Positions 18,497-27,230 are shown, counted from the first letter of the stretch. The stretch is DNA of 64,000 nt from Bradyrhizobium sp. ARR65 (GCF_000472385.1 NZ_AWZU01000001.1:349371-413370); one strand, 5' to 3'. The notes: a model not told the origin generated them from the sequence alone. Program-made: numbers and translations.

Positions 18497-18640
18497 TGGC
18501 CCATCCTTCGAGACGCGGCCTCACGGCCGCTCCTCAGGATGAGGTCGTGATGCGCGGCACACCTAACGCCCATGAGACCCTCATGGCGAGGAGGCGCGTG
18601 AGCGCCGTCTCGAACCATGAGGCCCGGATGCCCGAGATAG
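18497..18640. repeat. Composite intergenic repeat (GAGGAGGCGCGTGAGCGCCG)
   Basis: Holds CATCCTTCGAGACGCGGCCT...CCTCAGGATGAGG arms and the GAGGAGGCGCGTGAGCGCCG block also found at 2947-2966. It ends about 65 bp before the flbD stop codon. Confidence 0.65.
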
Positions 18641-18705
18641 GCTCCCAAAACGCCGATGCCCGGCACGAGGCCGGGCATCGGAGCGTGGAGCGAGCCTGTC
18701 AGTGG

Positions 18706-20085
18706 TCACATCGCGTTCGGCATGCGTGCATACTCGCCGGCGCCGGGCGGCGGGATCGGGAGGCCGCCGTCGGCATATTCGTTGAGTTTGTTGCGCAGGG
18801 TACGGATCGAGATGCCGAGAATATTGGCCGCGTGGGTGCGGTTGCCGAGGCAATGCTTCAGCGTTTCCAGGATCAGATCGCGCTCGACATCGGCGACCGT
18901 GCGTCCGACCAGGGCGCGGGTGACCTGCTCGGCGGCGAGCGTTGCGTGCGCAACCGCCGGCGCGGTCTTAGCGATGTCGAGCCGGTCGCCGTCCGGTGTC
19001 AGAATGGCGTCGGGCCCGATCTCGTCGCCCTGCGCCATCAGCACCGCGCGATGCATGGTGTTTTCCAGCTCGCGGACGTTGCCCGGCCAGCGGTTGGTGG
19101 TCAGGACCCGCCGCGCCTCCGCCGAAAGCGCGCGCACGGCTACGCCGTTGGCCTGCGCGTATTTCTTGGCGAAATGCTGCGCGAGCTCGAGGATATCGGC
19201 CGGCCGCTCCCGCAAGGGCGGGATCTTCAGGTTGACGACATTGAGGCGGAACAGCAGGTCCTCGCGGAAGGTGCCCTCGCGCACCGCGTCCGCAAGATTG
19301 CGGTTGGAGGTCGCGATGATGCGGATGTCGACCGGCACCGGCCGCGTGCCGCCGACGCGATCGATCACGCGCTCCTGGATGGCGCGCAACAGCTTCGATT
19401 GCAGGCGCACGTCCATCTCGGAAATCTCGTCGAGCAGCAGCGTGCCGCCGTTTGCCTCCTCGAATTTGCCGATGCGCCGCGCCACCGCGCCGGTGAAGGC
19501 GCCTTTCTCATGGCCGAACAACTCCGATTCCAGGAGGTGTTCGGGAATAGCCGCGCAGTTGATGGAGATGAACGGCTTCTTGGCGCGGGAGGAGCGGGAG
19601 TGGACATAGCGCGCCAGCACCTCCTTGCCGGTGCCGGACTCGCCGGTGATCATCACCGAGGCTTCGGAGCCCGCGATCTGCTGCGCAAGCTTGATCACCT
19701 TGGCCATCGCCTCGTCGCGATAGACCAGATCGCGGGAATCGTTGGCGACAGCCGCCAGGATCGCCGCGATCAGTTCGGAATCGGGCGGCAGCGGGATGTA
19801 TTCCTTGGCGCCGGCATGGATCGCCGCAACCGCGGCGCGGGCGTCGTTGGTGATGCCGCAGGCGACGATCGGGACATGGATATGCTCGGCCTCGAGCCGC
19901 ATGACCAGGTCGCGGATGTCGAGACCGACATCCACCAGGAGGAGGTCGGCGCCCTTGCCGCCGCGCAGCACCCGCATCGCCTGCTCGTTGTCTTCGGCAT
20001 GGGTGACGGTCGCGCCGTTCTCCATGGCGATCTTGGTGGCCGCGGTGAGCTGGCCTTTCAACGTGCCAACAATAAGAAGCCGCAT
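18706..20085 (-). CDS. flbD: Flagellar sigma-54-dependent regulator FlbD
   Basis: 459 residues. Atypical receiver domain (1-115) starting MRLLIVGTLKG, without the usual pair of acidic residues; central AAA+ sigma-54 activation domain with Walker A GESGTGKE, GAFTGA loop and Walker B GGTLLLDEISEM; C-terminal Fis-type helix-turn-helix (HAANILGISIRTLRNKL). In Caulobacter FlbD activates late flagellar genes and represses fliF. It is the last gene of the fliF-fliG-fliH-fliN-flbD operon, the same order as in Caulobacter. No phosphoacceptor context is expected in this family. Confidence 0.95.
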   Translation of the reverse strand: MRLLIVGTLKGQLTAATKIAMENGATVTHAEDNEQAMRVLRGGKGADLLLVDVGLDIRDLVMRLEAEHIHVPIVACGITNDARAAVAAIHAGAKEYIPLPPDSELIAAILAAVANDSRDLVYRDEAMAKVIKLAQQIAGSEASVMITGESGTGKEVLARYVHSRSSRAKKPFISINCAAIPEHLLESELFGHEKGAFTGAVARRIGKFEEANGGTLLLDEISEMDVRLQSKLLRAIQERVIDRVGGTRPVPVDIRIIATSNRNLADAVREGTFREDLLFRLNVVNLKIPPLRERPADILELAQHFAKKYAQANGVAVRALSAEARRVLTTNRWPGNVRELENTMHRAVLMAQGDEIGPDAILTPDGDRLDIAKTAPAVAHATLAAEQVTRALVGRTVADVERDLILETLKHCLGNRTHAANILGISIRTLRNKLNEYADGGLPIPPPGAGEYARMPNAM

Positions 20086-20196
20086 GTCGATCTCCTTGTG
20101 CGTCTGTCTGCGCCGTCCACGGCGCGAGCGTTATCGAAGAAACTGTGTCATCGCAGTCGAGCGCGTCTTTCCCGGAACCCGACTTTCCGGCCCGGG

Positions 20197-20547
20197 TCAG
20201 CCGCGCTCGGCCTTGATGATCTCCGTCATGGTTACCCCGAGCTTGTCTTCCACCAGCACCACTTCGCCGCGTGCGACGAGGCGATTGTTGACATAAATGT
20301 CGATCGCCTCGCCGACCCGGCGGTCGAGCTCGAGCACGGTACCCGGTCCGAGCTTGAGGAGCTCGCCGACCTCCATCTTCGAGCGGCCGAGCACCGCGGA
20401 GACCTGCACCGGCACGTCGAAGACGGCTTCGAGATCGGCGGCAATGCGCGCCGCCTGCTCGTCTTCGTTATAGGCCACGTCCCCGGTGGGCGGCGCCTCC
20501 GCCGCATTCAGATCAGGCAACGGGACCTGTGTATCGGTGTCACTCAT
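20197..20547 (-). CDS. fliN: Flagellar motor switch protein FliN
   Basis: 116 residues. C-terminal SpoA/FliN domain (VFDVPVQVSAVLGRSKMEVGELL, then LELDRRVGEAIDIYVNNRLVARGEVVLVEDKLGVTMTEI) preceded by a short acidic leader. It forms the C-ring with FliM and FliG and docks FliH. FliM is not in this window. It lies 18 bp after fliH. Confidence 0.97.
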   Translation of the reverse strand: MSDTDTQVPLPDLNAAEAPPTGDVAYNEDEQAARIAADLEAVFDVPVQVSAVLGRSKMEVGELLKLGPGTVLELDRRVGEAIDIYVNNRLVARGEVVLVEDKLGVTMTEIIKAERG

Positions 20548-20565
20548 AATCTAATCCCCGCCTCC

Positions 20566-21177
20566 CTATTTCCTGGACGCTATGTAGCGTCCGACAAGTT
20601 CACTGATCTTCGCGTCGATCGCCGCGCGCTCCAGCACCACGCCCCCGTCGGCCCATTCGATCCGGCAATCGCCGCTCGCGATCTCGGGTTCGGCGAGAAT
20701 GACGAGGCGCCCCTGGAAGCCGCTCTGCTTGGCCATCTTCTCGATGCGCTCATGCGCCGATTCGTAAAGCCCGTCATTGATGCGCACCACGAGATGCGGG
20801 GTCGACACCAGATGGGCAAAGCAATCCCGCACCAGGCCTTCGATCTCCCCGAGCGGCTCGGCGGCGATCAGTTCGCCGCAGAGCTTGCGCGCGACCGCGA
20901 CCGCGACATCGACCGCCTCGGTCTCCATCCGCGCCTCGACGCCGGCAAAGCCCGCGGCGATTCCCTGCAGCGCGATCTTGATTTCCTCCAGCGCGAGGGC
21001 GGAACGGCGGTCGCTCTCGGCCTTGGCCTCGCGCTGGCCTGCATCGAAGCCGTCGCGATAGGCGCGCGCTTCGGCGGCGGCGACCTTTTGGGCCACCTCG
21101 GCGGCGGTGGCGGCGCGCTCGCGCCGGTCGGGCGCGGAGAAATCGGTATCGAACAGGAATTTTGCGGGCGCAGCCAT
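20566..21177 (-). CDS. fliH: Flagellar assembly protein FliH (FlbE-like)
   Basis: 203 residues. An N-terminal Ala/Glu-rich coiled-coil stalk (AAEVAQKVAAAEARAYRDGF) is followed by a FliH C-terminal domain (LVRDCFAHLVSTPHLVVRIND; RLVILAEPEIASGDCRIEW). FliH regulates the FliI export ATPase and tethers it to FliN. ATG 21177 overlaps the fliG stop by one base (TGATG), so translation is coupled; a TTG one codon earlier is less likely. The position matches flbE in Caulobacter. Confidence 0.88.
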   Translation of the reverse strand: MAAPAKFLFDTDFSAPDRRERAATAAEVAQKVAAAEARAYRDGFDAGQREAKAESDRRSALALEEIKIALQGIAAGFAGVEARMETEAVDVAVAVARKLCGELIAAEPLGEIEGLVRDCFAHLVSTPHLVVRINDGLYESAHERIEKMAKQSGFQGRLVILAEPEIASGDCRIEWADGGVVLERAAIDAKISELVGRYIASRK

Positions 21178-22256
21178 CAATACACCAGTTCGTCGTCGGC
21201 TCGGTTCTTGGTCAGCATGATCTCGCCCTTGGCCGCGAGATCCTTGGCGAGATTGACGAGCAGTGCCTGCGCCTCGTCGACGTCGCGCAGGCGGACCGGT
21301 CCCATCGCGGCCATGTCGTCGAGCAGCATCTTGCCGGCGCGCGAGGACATGTTGCTCAGGAAGAAGCCGCGGACCTCTTCGTTCGCGCTCTTCAGCGCGA
21401 CACCGAGCTTCTCCTTGTCGACATGGCGCATCAACGTCTGCGCCGAGCCGGAGTCGAGCTTGACGAGGTCGTCGAAGGTGAACATCAGCGCCTTGATGCG
21501 CTCGGCTGACTCGCGGTTTTCTTCCTCGAGCGCGGTGATGAAGCGGGTTTCGGTCTGGCGATCGAAATTGTTGAAGATCTCGGCCATCACCTCATGCGCG
21601 TCGCGGCGGCGGGTCTGCGAGAGGTTGGACATGAACTCGACCCGCAGCGTCTGCTCGACGCGCTCGATCACTTCCTTCTGCACCGCTTCCATCTTCAGCA
21701 TGCGTCCGACCACGTCGAGCGCCATGTCCTCGGGTAGAATGGCGAGCACGCGGGCGGCATGTTCCGGCTTCAGCTTGGACAGCACGACAGCGATGGTCTG
21801 CGGATATTCGTTCTTCAGATAGTTGGCGAGGACTTCTTCTTGAACGTTGGAGAGCTTTTCCCACATGTTGCGGCCCGCGGGACCGCGGATCTCGTCCATG
21901 ATGCCGGACACCCGGTCAGGCGGCAGGTATTGCTGCAGCAGGCGTTCGGTGGCATCGAAATTGCCCATCAGCGCCCCGGATGCCGACATGCGCGAGACGA
22001 ACTCGAGCAGCATATCCTCCACGGTTTCGGCTTCCACGGTGCCGAGCGTCGACATCACGATCGACAGTTCGCGCACCTCGTCATCGTCGAGCATCTGCCA
22101 GATCTTGCCGCCATATTGCTCGCCCAGTGCCAGCATCAGCATGGCCGCCCGCCTCGGGCCGGGGATCTTCGCCCGCTGCCTGCCGGCCTGGCGCTGCGCC
22201 AGGCTCGCGATGACGCTCGTGATGTCGTTGTTGTTTGCAGTCTGTGGAACAGCCAT
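21177..22256 (-). CDS. fliG: Flagellar motor switch protein FliG
   Basis: 359 residues, usual length. N-terminal domain binding FliF ([20 protein letters not shown]), middle domain with [22 protein letters not shown] (EHPQTIA-type motif), and C-terminal torque domain with charged residues in [10 protein letters not shown] and [20 protein letters not shown]. It couples stator rotation to the C-ring. Six bp separate it from fliF. Confidence 0.98.
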   Translation of the reverse strand: MAVPQTANNNDITSVIASLAQRQAGRQRAKIPGPRRAAMLMLALGEQYGGKIWQMLDDDEVRELSIVMSTLGTVEAETVEDMLLEFVSRMSASGALMGNFDATERLLQQYLPPDRVSGIMDEIRGPAGRNMWEKLSNVQEEVLANYLKNEYPQTIAVVLSKLKPEHAARVLAILPEDMALDVVGRMLKMEAVQKEVIERVEQTLRVEFMSNLSQTRRRDAHEVMAEIFNNFDRQTETRFITALEEENRESAERIKALMFTFDDLVKLDSGSAQTLMRHVDKEKLGVALKSANEEVRGFFLSNMSSRAGKMLLDDMAAMGPVRLRDVDEAQALLVNLAKDLAAKGEIMLTKNRADDELVY

Positions 22257-22262
22257 GACGGA

Positions 22263-23891
22263 TTATTCAGCGGGTTCGTTCAGCCATTGACGGATAATGG
22301 CGACGGTTTCGTTGGGATTGCGGTCGGCCAGCTCACCGACGCGATGCACGGATTGGGCGTGGAGCTGACCCTGGACCTGGGCGACGTCGATGAGTTGGGC
22401 GGTGTTGTTGTTGCCGGGAAGCAGCGCTTGTCCTGCGGGGGCCTGCGGAGCTTGGGCCGGGGCGGGTTCGGCCAGCGCCGGGGCCGGCGGAGCGAGCGCT
22501 GCGACCTCTTCGGAGGCGATGATGCGCTTGACCAGCGGCCGCACCACCATGAACAGCACCACAAGGCCAAGCAGCATCATGACGCCGAGCTCGATGACGT
22601 ACATGACGTCATCCTTGGTGAATTGCAGCATACCGAGCAGACCGGTGGGGCCTTCGATCGGAGCCACCGCGGGTCCCTCTGCGAACTTCAGGTTGACGAC
22701 CTCGACCTGATCGCCGCGCTTCTGGTCGAAACCGATCGCCGAGCGCACCAGCGCCGCGATGCGGTCGAGCTCTTCCTTGCTGCGCTCCTTGTAGACCAGC
22801 TCGCCCTTTTCGTTCTTGCCGTAGCTCCCGTCGACCAGCACCGCGACCGAGATGCGGTTGACGCGTCCGGCCTCGGTCACCTCGGTCTTGGTGGTGCGGG
22901 AAATCTCGTAATTGTTGGTTTCCTCGGTCTTCTTGCTCTGGTCGCGCGCGGTCTGCTGATTGTTGTTCTGCTGCGCGCCCGGAAGTTCATTGCCGACCGT
23001 GACCTGGCCGTTGTTGTCGGCGGTCAGGGAGGATTCTTCCCGCGTCTGGCTGGAGCGCAGCACTCGCCCTTCAGGATCGAACTTGTCGGAGGTTTGGGTA
23101 ATCTTGTTGTAGTCGAAATCCGCCGAGAGCTGGACGCGGGCGCGACCCGCTCCGACCACCGAGGACACGATGTCCTCGACCTGCTTGCGCATGCGCTTCT
23201 CGAAGGCGGCGCGCCGCTCGTCACCGACCTGCTGATCAATATCTGTTGCCGCGCCGTCGGCCAGCAGCTGGCCCGATTCGTCGACGATCGAGACCCGCTG
23301 CGGCTTCAGCCCGCTGACCGAGGAGGCGACCAGATGACGGATGGCGCGAATCTGCTGCGGCTCGAGGCTCCCGCGCACCCGCACCACGATGGAGGCGGTG
23401 GGTTCGGGCGTCTCGCGCGAGAACAGCGGCCGTTCCGGCAGCACGAGGTGGACGCGCGCGGCCTGGATGCGATCGATGGAGGAGATGGTGCGGGCGAGTT
23501 CGCCCTCGAGCGCGCGCAGGTGGTTGATGTTCTGCACGAAGCTGGTGGTGCCGAGCGCGTCCGACTTGTCGAAGATCTCGTAGCCGACGCCGCCGCCCTT
23601 GGGCAGGCCGCCTTCGGCGAGCTTCATGCGCAGCCGCGTGACCTTGTCCTTCGGCACCAGAATGACGCTGCCCTCGTTGCGCAGCTCATAGGCGATGCCC
23701 TGGCGCTCCAGGTCCTTGATGATGCTGGAGGAGTCCTCCAGGCTGAGATCGCTGAAGAGGGTGGTCATCTGCGGCGTGGTGACCCGCATGATGACAAACG
23801 CGAAGAAGCCGATCAGCGCGGCAGTAACCGCTACCATCGCCATCAAACGCGCGGCACCCAGACCTTTAAGGAAGTCTACAAGCCCCTGCAC
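22263..23891 (-). CDS. fliF: Flagellar MS-ring protein FliF
   Basis: 542 residues. N-terminal membrane helix (about 17-37), YscJ/FliF domains (TTLFSDLSLEDSSSIIKDLE; QNINHLRALEGELARTI; ARVHLVLPERPLFSRE), a Gln/Asn-rich periplasmic loop (NNNQQTARDQSKK), a second helix near 440-465 and a cytoplasmic tail (NPNETVAIIRQWL) that binds FliG. The start is GTG 23891 with GGGGTAG upstream. First gene of the class II flagellar operon. Confidence 0.97.
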   Translation of the reverse strand: MQGLVDFLKGLGAARLMAMVAVTAALIGFFAFVIMRVTTPQMTTLFSDLSLEDSSSIIKDLERQGIAYELRNEGSVILVPKDKVTRLRMKLAEGGLPKGGGVGYEIFDKSDALGTTSFVQNINHLRALEGELARTISSIDRIQAARVHLVLPERPLFSRETPEPTASIVVRVRGSLEPQQIRAIRHLVASSVSGLKPQRVSIVDESGQLLADGAATDIDQQVGDERRAAFEKRMRKQVEDIVSSVVGAGRARVQLSADFDYNKITQTSDKFDPEGRVLRSSQTREESSLTADNNGQVTVGNELPGAQQNNNQQTARDQSKKTEETNNYEISRTTKTEVTEAGRVNRISVAVLVDGSYGKNEKGELVYKERSKEELDRIAALVRSAIGFDQKRGDQVEVVNLKFAEGPAVAPIEGPTGLLGMLQFTKDDVMYVIELGVMMLLGLVVLFMVVRPLVKRIIASEEVAALAPPAPALAEPAPAQAPQAPAGQALLPGNNNTAQLIDVAQVQGQLHAQSVHRVGELADRNPNETVAIIRQWLNEPAE

Positions 23892-23923
23892 AGCTACCCC
23901 AGATTCGCCACCTGTCGAAACTG

Positions 23924-23936
23924 GGCAATTATTGCC
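23924..23936. promoter_or_regulatory. 13-bp palindrome GGCAATTATTGCC upstream of fliF
   Basis: Perfect 6-bp inverted arms (GGCAAT/ATTGCC) around a single T, 33 bp upstream of the fliF GTG start. Its position suggests an operator in the fliF control region; FlbD is known to repress fliF in Caulobacter, but whether this is its site is not known. Confidence 0.35.
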
Positions 23937-23957
23937 TAGGGTATGGTTTCGATATGG

Positions 23958-23971
23958 TTAACGAAGGTTAA
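23958..23971. promoter_or_regulatory. CtrA-like paired TTAA site upstream of fliF
   Basis: TTAACGAAGGTTAA has two TTAA half-sites spaced by 6 bp, embedded in a GGTTAA direct repeat. The CtrA consensus is TTAA-N7-TTAA, so the spacing is one short. It lies about 70 bp upstream of fliF, a class II gene that CtrA controls in Caulobacter. Confidence 0.4.
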
Positions 23972-23998
23972 GGGGAGTATCGAACTTGTTCGGTCATG

Positions 23999-24033
23999 AA
24001 AAAAATTGGCCTCGCAAAGCGAGGCCGATTTTT
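23999..24033. terminator. Bidirectional Rho-independent terminator between sciP and fliF
   Basis: Perfect stem GGCCTCGC-AAA-GCGAGGCC (24008-24026) flanked by an A-tract on the left and GATTTTT on the right, so it works in both directions. On the minus strand it ends the sciP transcript before the fliF promoter. Confidence 0.9.
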
Positions 24034-24061
24034 ATCAAACTGGGTCTGGTCCGTTTTCAGC

Positions 24062-24337
24062 TCATTGGCGATATTGCTGGATCCGGGTGGTGCGCAACCC
24101 CGCAAGACCGTGCTGGTCGATCGAGAACTGCCAGGAGAGAAATTCGTCGACCGTCAGCGTGTAGCGGCTGCAGGCCTCTTCAAGGGAGAGCAGGCCGCCA
24201 CGGACGGCGGCAACGACCTCGGCTTTACGGCGAATGACCCACCGTTTCGTCCCGGGCGCGGGCAGATCCGCAATCGTAAGCGGGCTGCCGTCAGGCCCGA
24301 TGACGTATTTCACCCTCGGGCGATGGGGTTCTGTCAT
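24062..24337 (-). CDS. sciP: CtrA inhibitor SciP (DUF1153)
   Basis: 91 residues. Strong match to the SciP family: HRPRVKYVIGPDGSPLTIAD, LPAPGTKRWVIRRKAEVVAA, VRGGLLSLEEACSRYTLTVD, EFLSWQFSIDQHGLAGLRTT. The core is a helix-turn-helix (VVAAVRGGLLSLEEACSRY). In Caulobacter SciP binds DNA and CtrA in G1 cells and silences CtrA-activated genes, including flagellar ones. Here it sits between the flgD and fliF transcription units on the same strand, a direct physical link of regulator and target. No strong ribosome-binding site precedes ATG 24337. Confidence 0.95.
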   Translation of the reverse strand: MTEPHRPRVKYVIGPDGSPLTIADLPAPGTKRWVIRRKAEVVAAVRGGLLSLEEACSRYTLTVDEFLSWQFSIDQHGLAGLRTTRIQQYRQ

Positions 24338-24484
24338 GGCGTACTCACAAACTCTTAACCACTGAAACTCACCGCAACAAAGCTACGCTCAGCGGCTTAA
24401 AATTTGGCTAAGCCCAAGGGTTCAATAAGATTCTCCTTTGACAGGCCTGGAACCCGCTCTTTGCGCGTCGCGGCGGGAGGACGT

Positions 24485-24501
24485 GTAAACCAATTGGTAA
24501 C
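24485..24501. promoter_or_regulatory. Palindrome GTAAACCAATTGGTAAC between flgD and sciP
   Basis: Near-perfect inverted repeat (GTAAACCAATTGGTAAC) 148 bp upstream of the sciP start on the minus strand. It could be an operator in the sciP upstream region. No T-tract follows, so it is not an obvious terminator. Confidence 0.3.
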
Positions 24502-24534
24502 TTTCTCCTCTCGTTGCGCGGGCGGGCGGCGGCG

Positions 24535-25239
24535 TTAGTTGAGGATGCTCTTGATTTGGCTGACGGTGTAGTTCTGGCCGTTGATCGACAGCAAGGGCGG
24601 TGTCTGCGTGAGATCGACTGAGGTCACCACGCCCTGGATCAGCGTACTGACGCCGACCGAATTGCCCGAGATGTCGGTGGCGGTCGCGGTCAGCGTGTAC
24701 TGGCCATCGGGCATTTGCGAACCGTCGTTGGCCTTGCCGTTCCAGCTAAAGGGCTGGTTGTTGCCGGCGGTCGCCGTATAGGCCCCGCTGAACACGGTCT
24801 GCCCGGCCTTGTTGGCGATCGAGATCTGCAGGTTGCAATTGCTGGGAATGTTCAGGGCCCAGGTCGCCTGTGAGTTCGACAGCGCCGTGGTGCTGCCGTT
24901 CACGGTCGCGGTCTTGCCCACAAAGGTCAGCGCCTGGGTCGATTGCGCCGTCTGCTGCAGCGTGACCAGACTGCTCAGCGAATCATTGGTCTTGAGCTGC
25001 TGTTCGACGCCGGCGAACTGGACGAGCTGCTGCGTGAACTGGTTGGTGTCCAGCGGATCGAGCGGGTTCTGGTTCTGGAGCTGGGTGGTCAGCAGTGTCA
25101 GAAAGGTCTGGAAGTTTCCGGCAATGGTCTGGTTAGCACTCGAGCCCAGCGTCGAGCTCGAGGAGGATGAAGAGGCCGGAGGCTGGGTCGTTCCTGAAAC
25201 GACCTTGCTCCCGCTAACTGCCGCGCCTGCTGTTGCCAT
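24535..25239 (-). CDS. flgD: Flagellar hook assembly protein FlgD
   Basis: 234 residues. Ser-rich N-terminus, the FlgD motif FQTFLTLLTTQLQNQNPLDPLD followed by TNQFTQQLVQFAGVEQQLKTN, then a FlgD Ig-like domain (FSWNGKANDGSQMPDGQYTL). It caps the growing hook. The gene lies 11 bp after fliK, so the two form a small operon. An unusual poly-serine run (SSSSSSS) is present near residue 25. Confidence 0.97.
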   Translation of the reverse strand: MATAGAAVSGSKVVSGTTQPPASSSSSSSTLGSSANQTIAGNFQTFLTLLTTQLQNQNPLDPLDTNQFTQQLVQFAGVEQQLKTNDSLSSLVTLQQTAQSTQALTFVGKTATVNGSTTALSNSQATWALNIPSNCNLQISIANKAGQTVFSGAYTATAGNNQPFSWNGKANDGSQMPDGQYTLTATATDISGNSVGVSTLIQGVVTSVDLTQTPPLLSINGQNYTVSQIKSILN

Positions 25240-25250
25240 CTTGCGTCTCC

Positions 25251-26879
25251 TCAGACTCTGATATCCACACCGCCGCTCAGCCCGAGCATGCGGCCGTAGG
25301 ATTGGCCCGCAACCGCTGCGGGCAGTGTGTTCTCATCGTTGACGACCAACCGCTGCGCATTGCCGGGCATCTGCTGGTTGCCGTTGTTCTGGCCGGACGA
25401 GGATTGATCGCGCAGGCTGAACTGCAGCCCGCCGTTGCCGGTCTTCAAGCCGGCGTCGTTCAACGCCTGCTGCAATTGCCGCGAGTCCTGTTGCAGCATC
25501 GAGAGCGTCTCCGGTTTCTCGACAATCAGATGCGAGGTTACCTGGCCGCCGCGATTGACGTCGATGCGCACGTCGATGCGGCCGAGATCCGCCGGATCGA
25601 GCCGCACTTCGAAACGGGTTTTGCCGCTTTGAACGGATGCAGCGATCTCGACCGCCAGCCCGCTCACCGGCACCGGTGCGCCGGTCGCCGCAGTCACGGT
25701 CGGCGTGCTGGTCGCGGCCAGCAGTGAGGCGCTGGGCACTTGCGTCGGCAGCGTCGCCGCCTGGATGCTCGGATCGGGCGTGGCGGGTTGAGGCTGAGCG
25801 GTGGTGATCGCCTGTCGATCGTGAGCTGTCGGCGAGGCCGCGGCCGAGGGTCCGCCGTCGGTCTTGTCGCCCTTCAACGCATCGGTGAGCGCGGGAGGCG
25901 CATCCTGCTTGGCTGCGACCGCGGCTTGCGATGCGGCATTGCCGTTGGCCGCCGTTGACGGGGAGGTGCCTGCATCTGTTGGATTTAAGCCCGTCGTTGC
26001 CGGGGCCTTCGCCGCTCCGCTGGCCGGAGTTTTGAGTGAGGTCGCGTTAACGGAGCCTGGCGCCGATCCGGCGGCGGCCGCGGCAGCCGCCAACGCGTCC
26101 GGCGTTGCGGCTTCATCCGACGTTGCATCCTGACCGGCGGTGGTCAGCGCGGCAACTTGGGACTGCCCCTTTGCTGCGGATACCACGCCAGCCGTGGCAG
26201 CGGTGCCGGTGGCGGTTGCCGGATCAGCTTTGGCTTGGCCGCCGTTCGCGGCGGCGGGGCCACCTGCGGGAGAGGTGCTGGCGGCAATGGCTGCGGCAGC
26301 GATCGCAAGCGGAGCGCCCGATTCGCCCGTTGGCGCGGGCGCGGCGGAGCCGTCGGCCGGTGTCGGACTGGTGACGGCGGTGGCGACCGGGGTCGGGGCG
26401 TTGGCCGGAATTCCGTTTGAGATTGCCGTCGCGGTGGAATCGCTGCTTGCGGTACTGTCGGTCGACGACTTGTCACTCGACTTGCCGTTCGACTTGGACT
26501 TGTCGGTTTTACCGTCTCCCGATTTCGCCTCCCCAGCCGCGTTGGCCTTGCCTGCGCCGTTCGCATTCGCGGAGCTGGCGCCGCGGTCCGGCGCGGAACT
26601 GTTATCGGTGTTGGTGGATGCTGCGGGGGACGGTGCTCGACTGCTACTCGCCGGATCAGACGATGCCGCGTCGTTTGTCTGCGTCCGCGCGCTGCTGGAG
26701 GAGGGCATATTGGCTGGATCCGGGCCCGCGGACGGCGCGCTGAAATAGTTGGCCGGCGCATTGGCCTCGATCAGCGCCGCAAAGCTGTCGCCCGGCAGCG
26801 AAGGCTCTTGTCGCATGGATTTTGGGGGCGCGCTTGCATAGGACGCGCTGGCGGCAACATCTGACGTAACGCTTACCAC
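25251..26879 (-). CDS. fliK: Flagellar hook-length control protein FliK
   Basis: 542 residues. A long low-complexity Ala/Ser/Pro/Thr-rich ruler region (about 30-400) is followed by the conserved C-terminal domain (RFEVRLDPADLGRIDVRIDV; HLIVEKPETLSMLQQDSRQL; NDAGLKTGNGGLQFSLRDQ) that switches export specificity when the hook is complete. I choose GTG 26879, which has AAGAGGCTGGTC upstream; the frame is open further to 26945 without a good site. The ruler repeats of alanine-proline make the length prone to variation between strains. Confidence 0.93.
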   Translation of the reverse strand: MVSVTSDVAASASYASAPPKSMRQEPSLPGDSFAALIEANAPANYFSAPSAGPDPANMPSSSSARTQTNDAASSDPASSSRAPSPAASTNTDNSSAPDRGASSANANGAGKANAAGEAKSGDGKTDKSKSNGKSSDKSSTDSTASSDSTATAISNGIPANAPTPVATAVTSPTPADGSAAPAPTGESGAPLAIAAAAIAASTSPAGGPAAANGGQAKADPATATGTAATAGVVSAAKGQSQVAALTTAGQDATSDEAATPDALAAAAAAAGSAPGSVNATSLKTPASGAAKAPATTGLNPTDAGTSPSTAANGNAASQAAVAAKQDAPPALTDALKGDKTDGGPSAAASPTAHDRQAITTAQPQPATPDPSIQAATLPTQVPSASLLAATSTPTVTAATGAPVPVSGLAVEIAASVQSGKTRFEVRLDPADLGRIDVRIDVNRGGQVTSHLIVEKPETLSMLQQDSRQLQQALNDAGLKTGNGGLQFSLRDQSSSGQNNGNQQMPGNAQRLVVNDENTLPAAVAGQSYGRMLGLSGGVDIRV

Positions 26880-27230
26880 GACCAGCCTCTTGTCATGAAA
26901 CTCCGTCTTAGGAGTTAGCAAGGAGCGGGCCAGCCAAGGGGGCACAAAATCCGCTGTCTCTTCAAATGTTTAGCGGATCGCCTTGCAGGCGGGATCCCCG
27001 TCTTTTCTGCCTGTCGGCAAGAATTGCCGCGGTCAGCCCCTGGCTGTGATTGCCTCACGGGAATACGGCCTATATTAAAGACTGGCCTTGCCAGTCGTTT
27101 CCGTTTCAAACCCTTTGTTCGGAACCGCCCGGGAGGCTCCCCGACCGTAAAACGGGCTTTGTTCGCACTATGGCTTTTTTGATCGTGGTCGGCCGCCGGC
27201 TTTATCGCGATCGTTAATGTGACCGCACCG
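26880..27230. other. Divergent control region fliK/mnmA with a perfect hairpin
   Basis: 351 bp without a gene. GACTGGC-CTT-GCCAGTC at 27080-27096 is a perfect 7-bp stem with a 3-nt loop, next to TATATTAAAG. Promoters for both divergent genes should lie here, but no clear sigma-70 or sigma-54 element could be assigned. Confidence 0.45.

Larger units (their letters stand above)
17537..18705. other. Gene-free region of 1.17 kb between the binding protein and flbD
   Basis: No open frame here has a credible start, codon pattern or domain. The right half consists of dispersed repeats (18019-18640). The left half (17540-18000) shows nothing recognisable apart from the promoter region expected upstream of the binding-protein gene. 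Confidence 0.6.

Noticed and set aside
18316..21822. Open frame of more than 1100 codons on the plus strand
   Set aside because: It is the antisense of flbD, fliN, fliH and part of fliG, whose motifs are unambiguous. High GC keeps the opposite strand open; the translation is Arg/Gly/His-rich with no domain.
21759..23939. Open frame of 726 codons on the plus strand
   Set aside because: Antisense of fliG and fliF; no protein-like features of its own.
23920..23945. Sigma-54 promoter upstream of fliF
   Set aside because: A TGGGCAATTATTGC string looks similar, but the GG-GC spacing is 8-9 instead of 10 bp and it points the wrong way; class II flagellar genes are not expected to use sigma-54.
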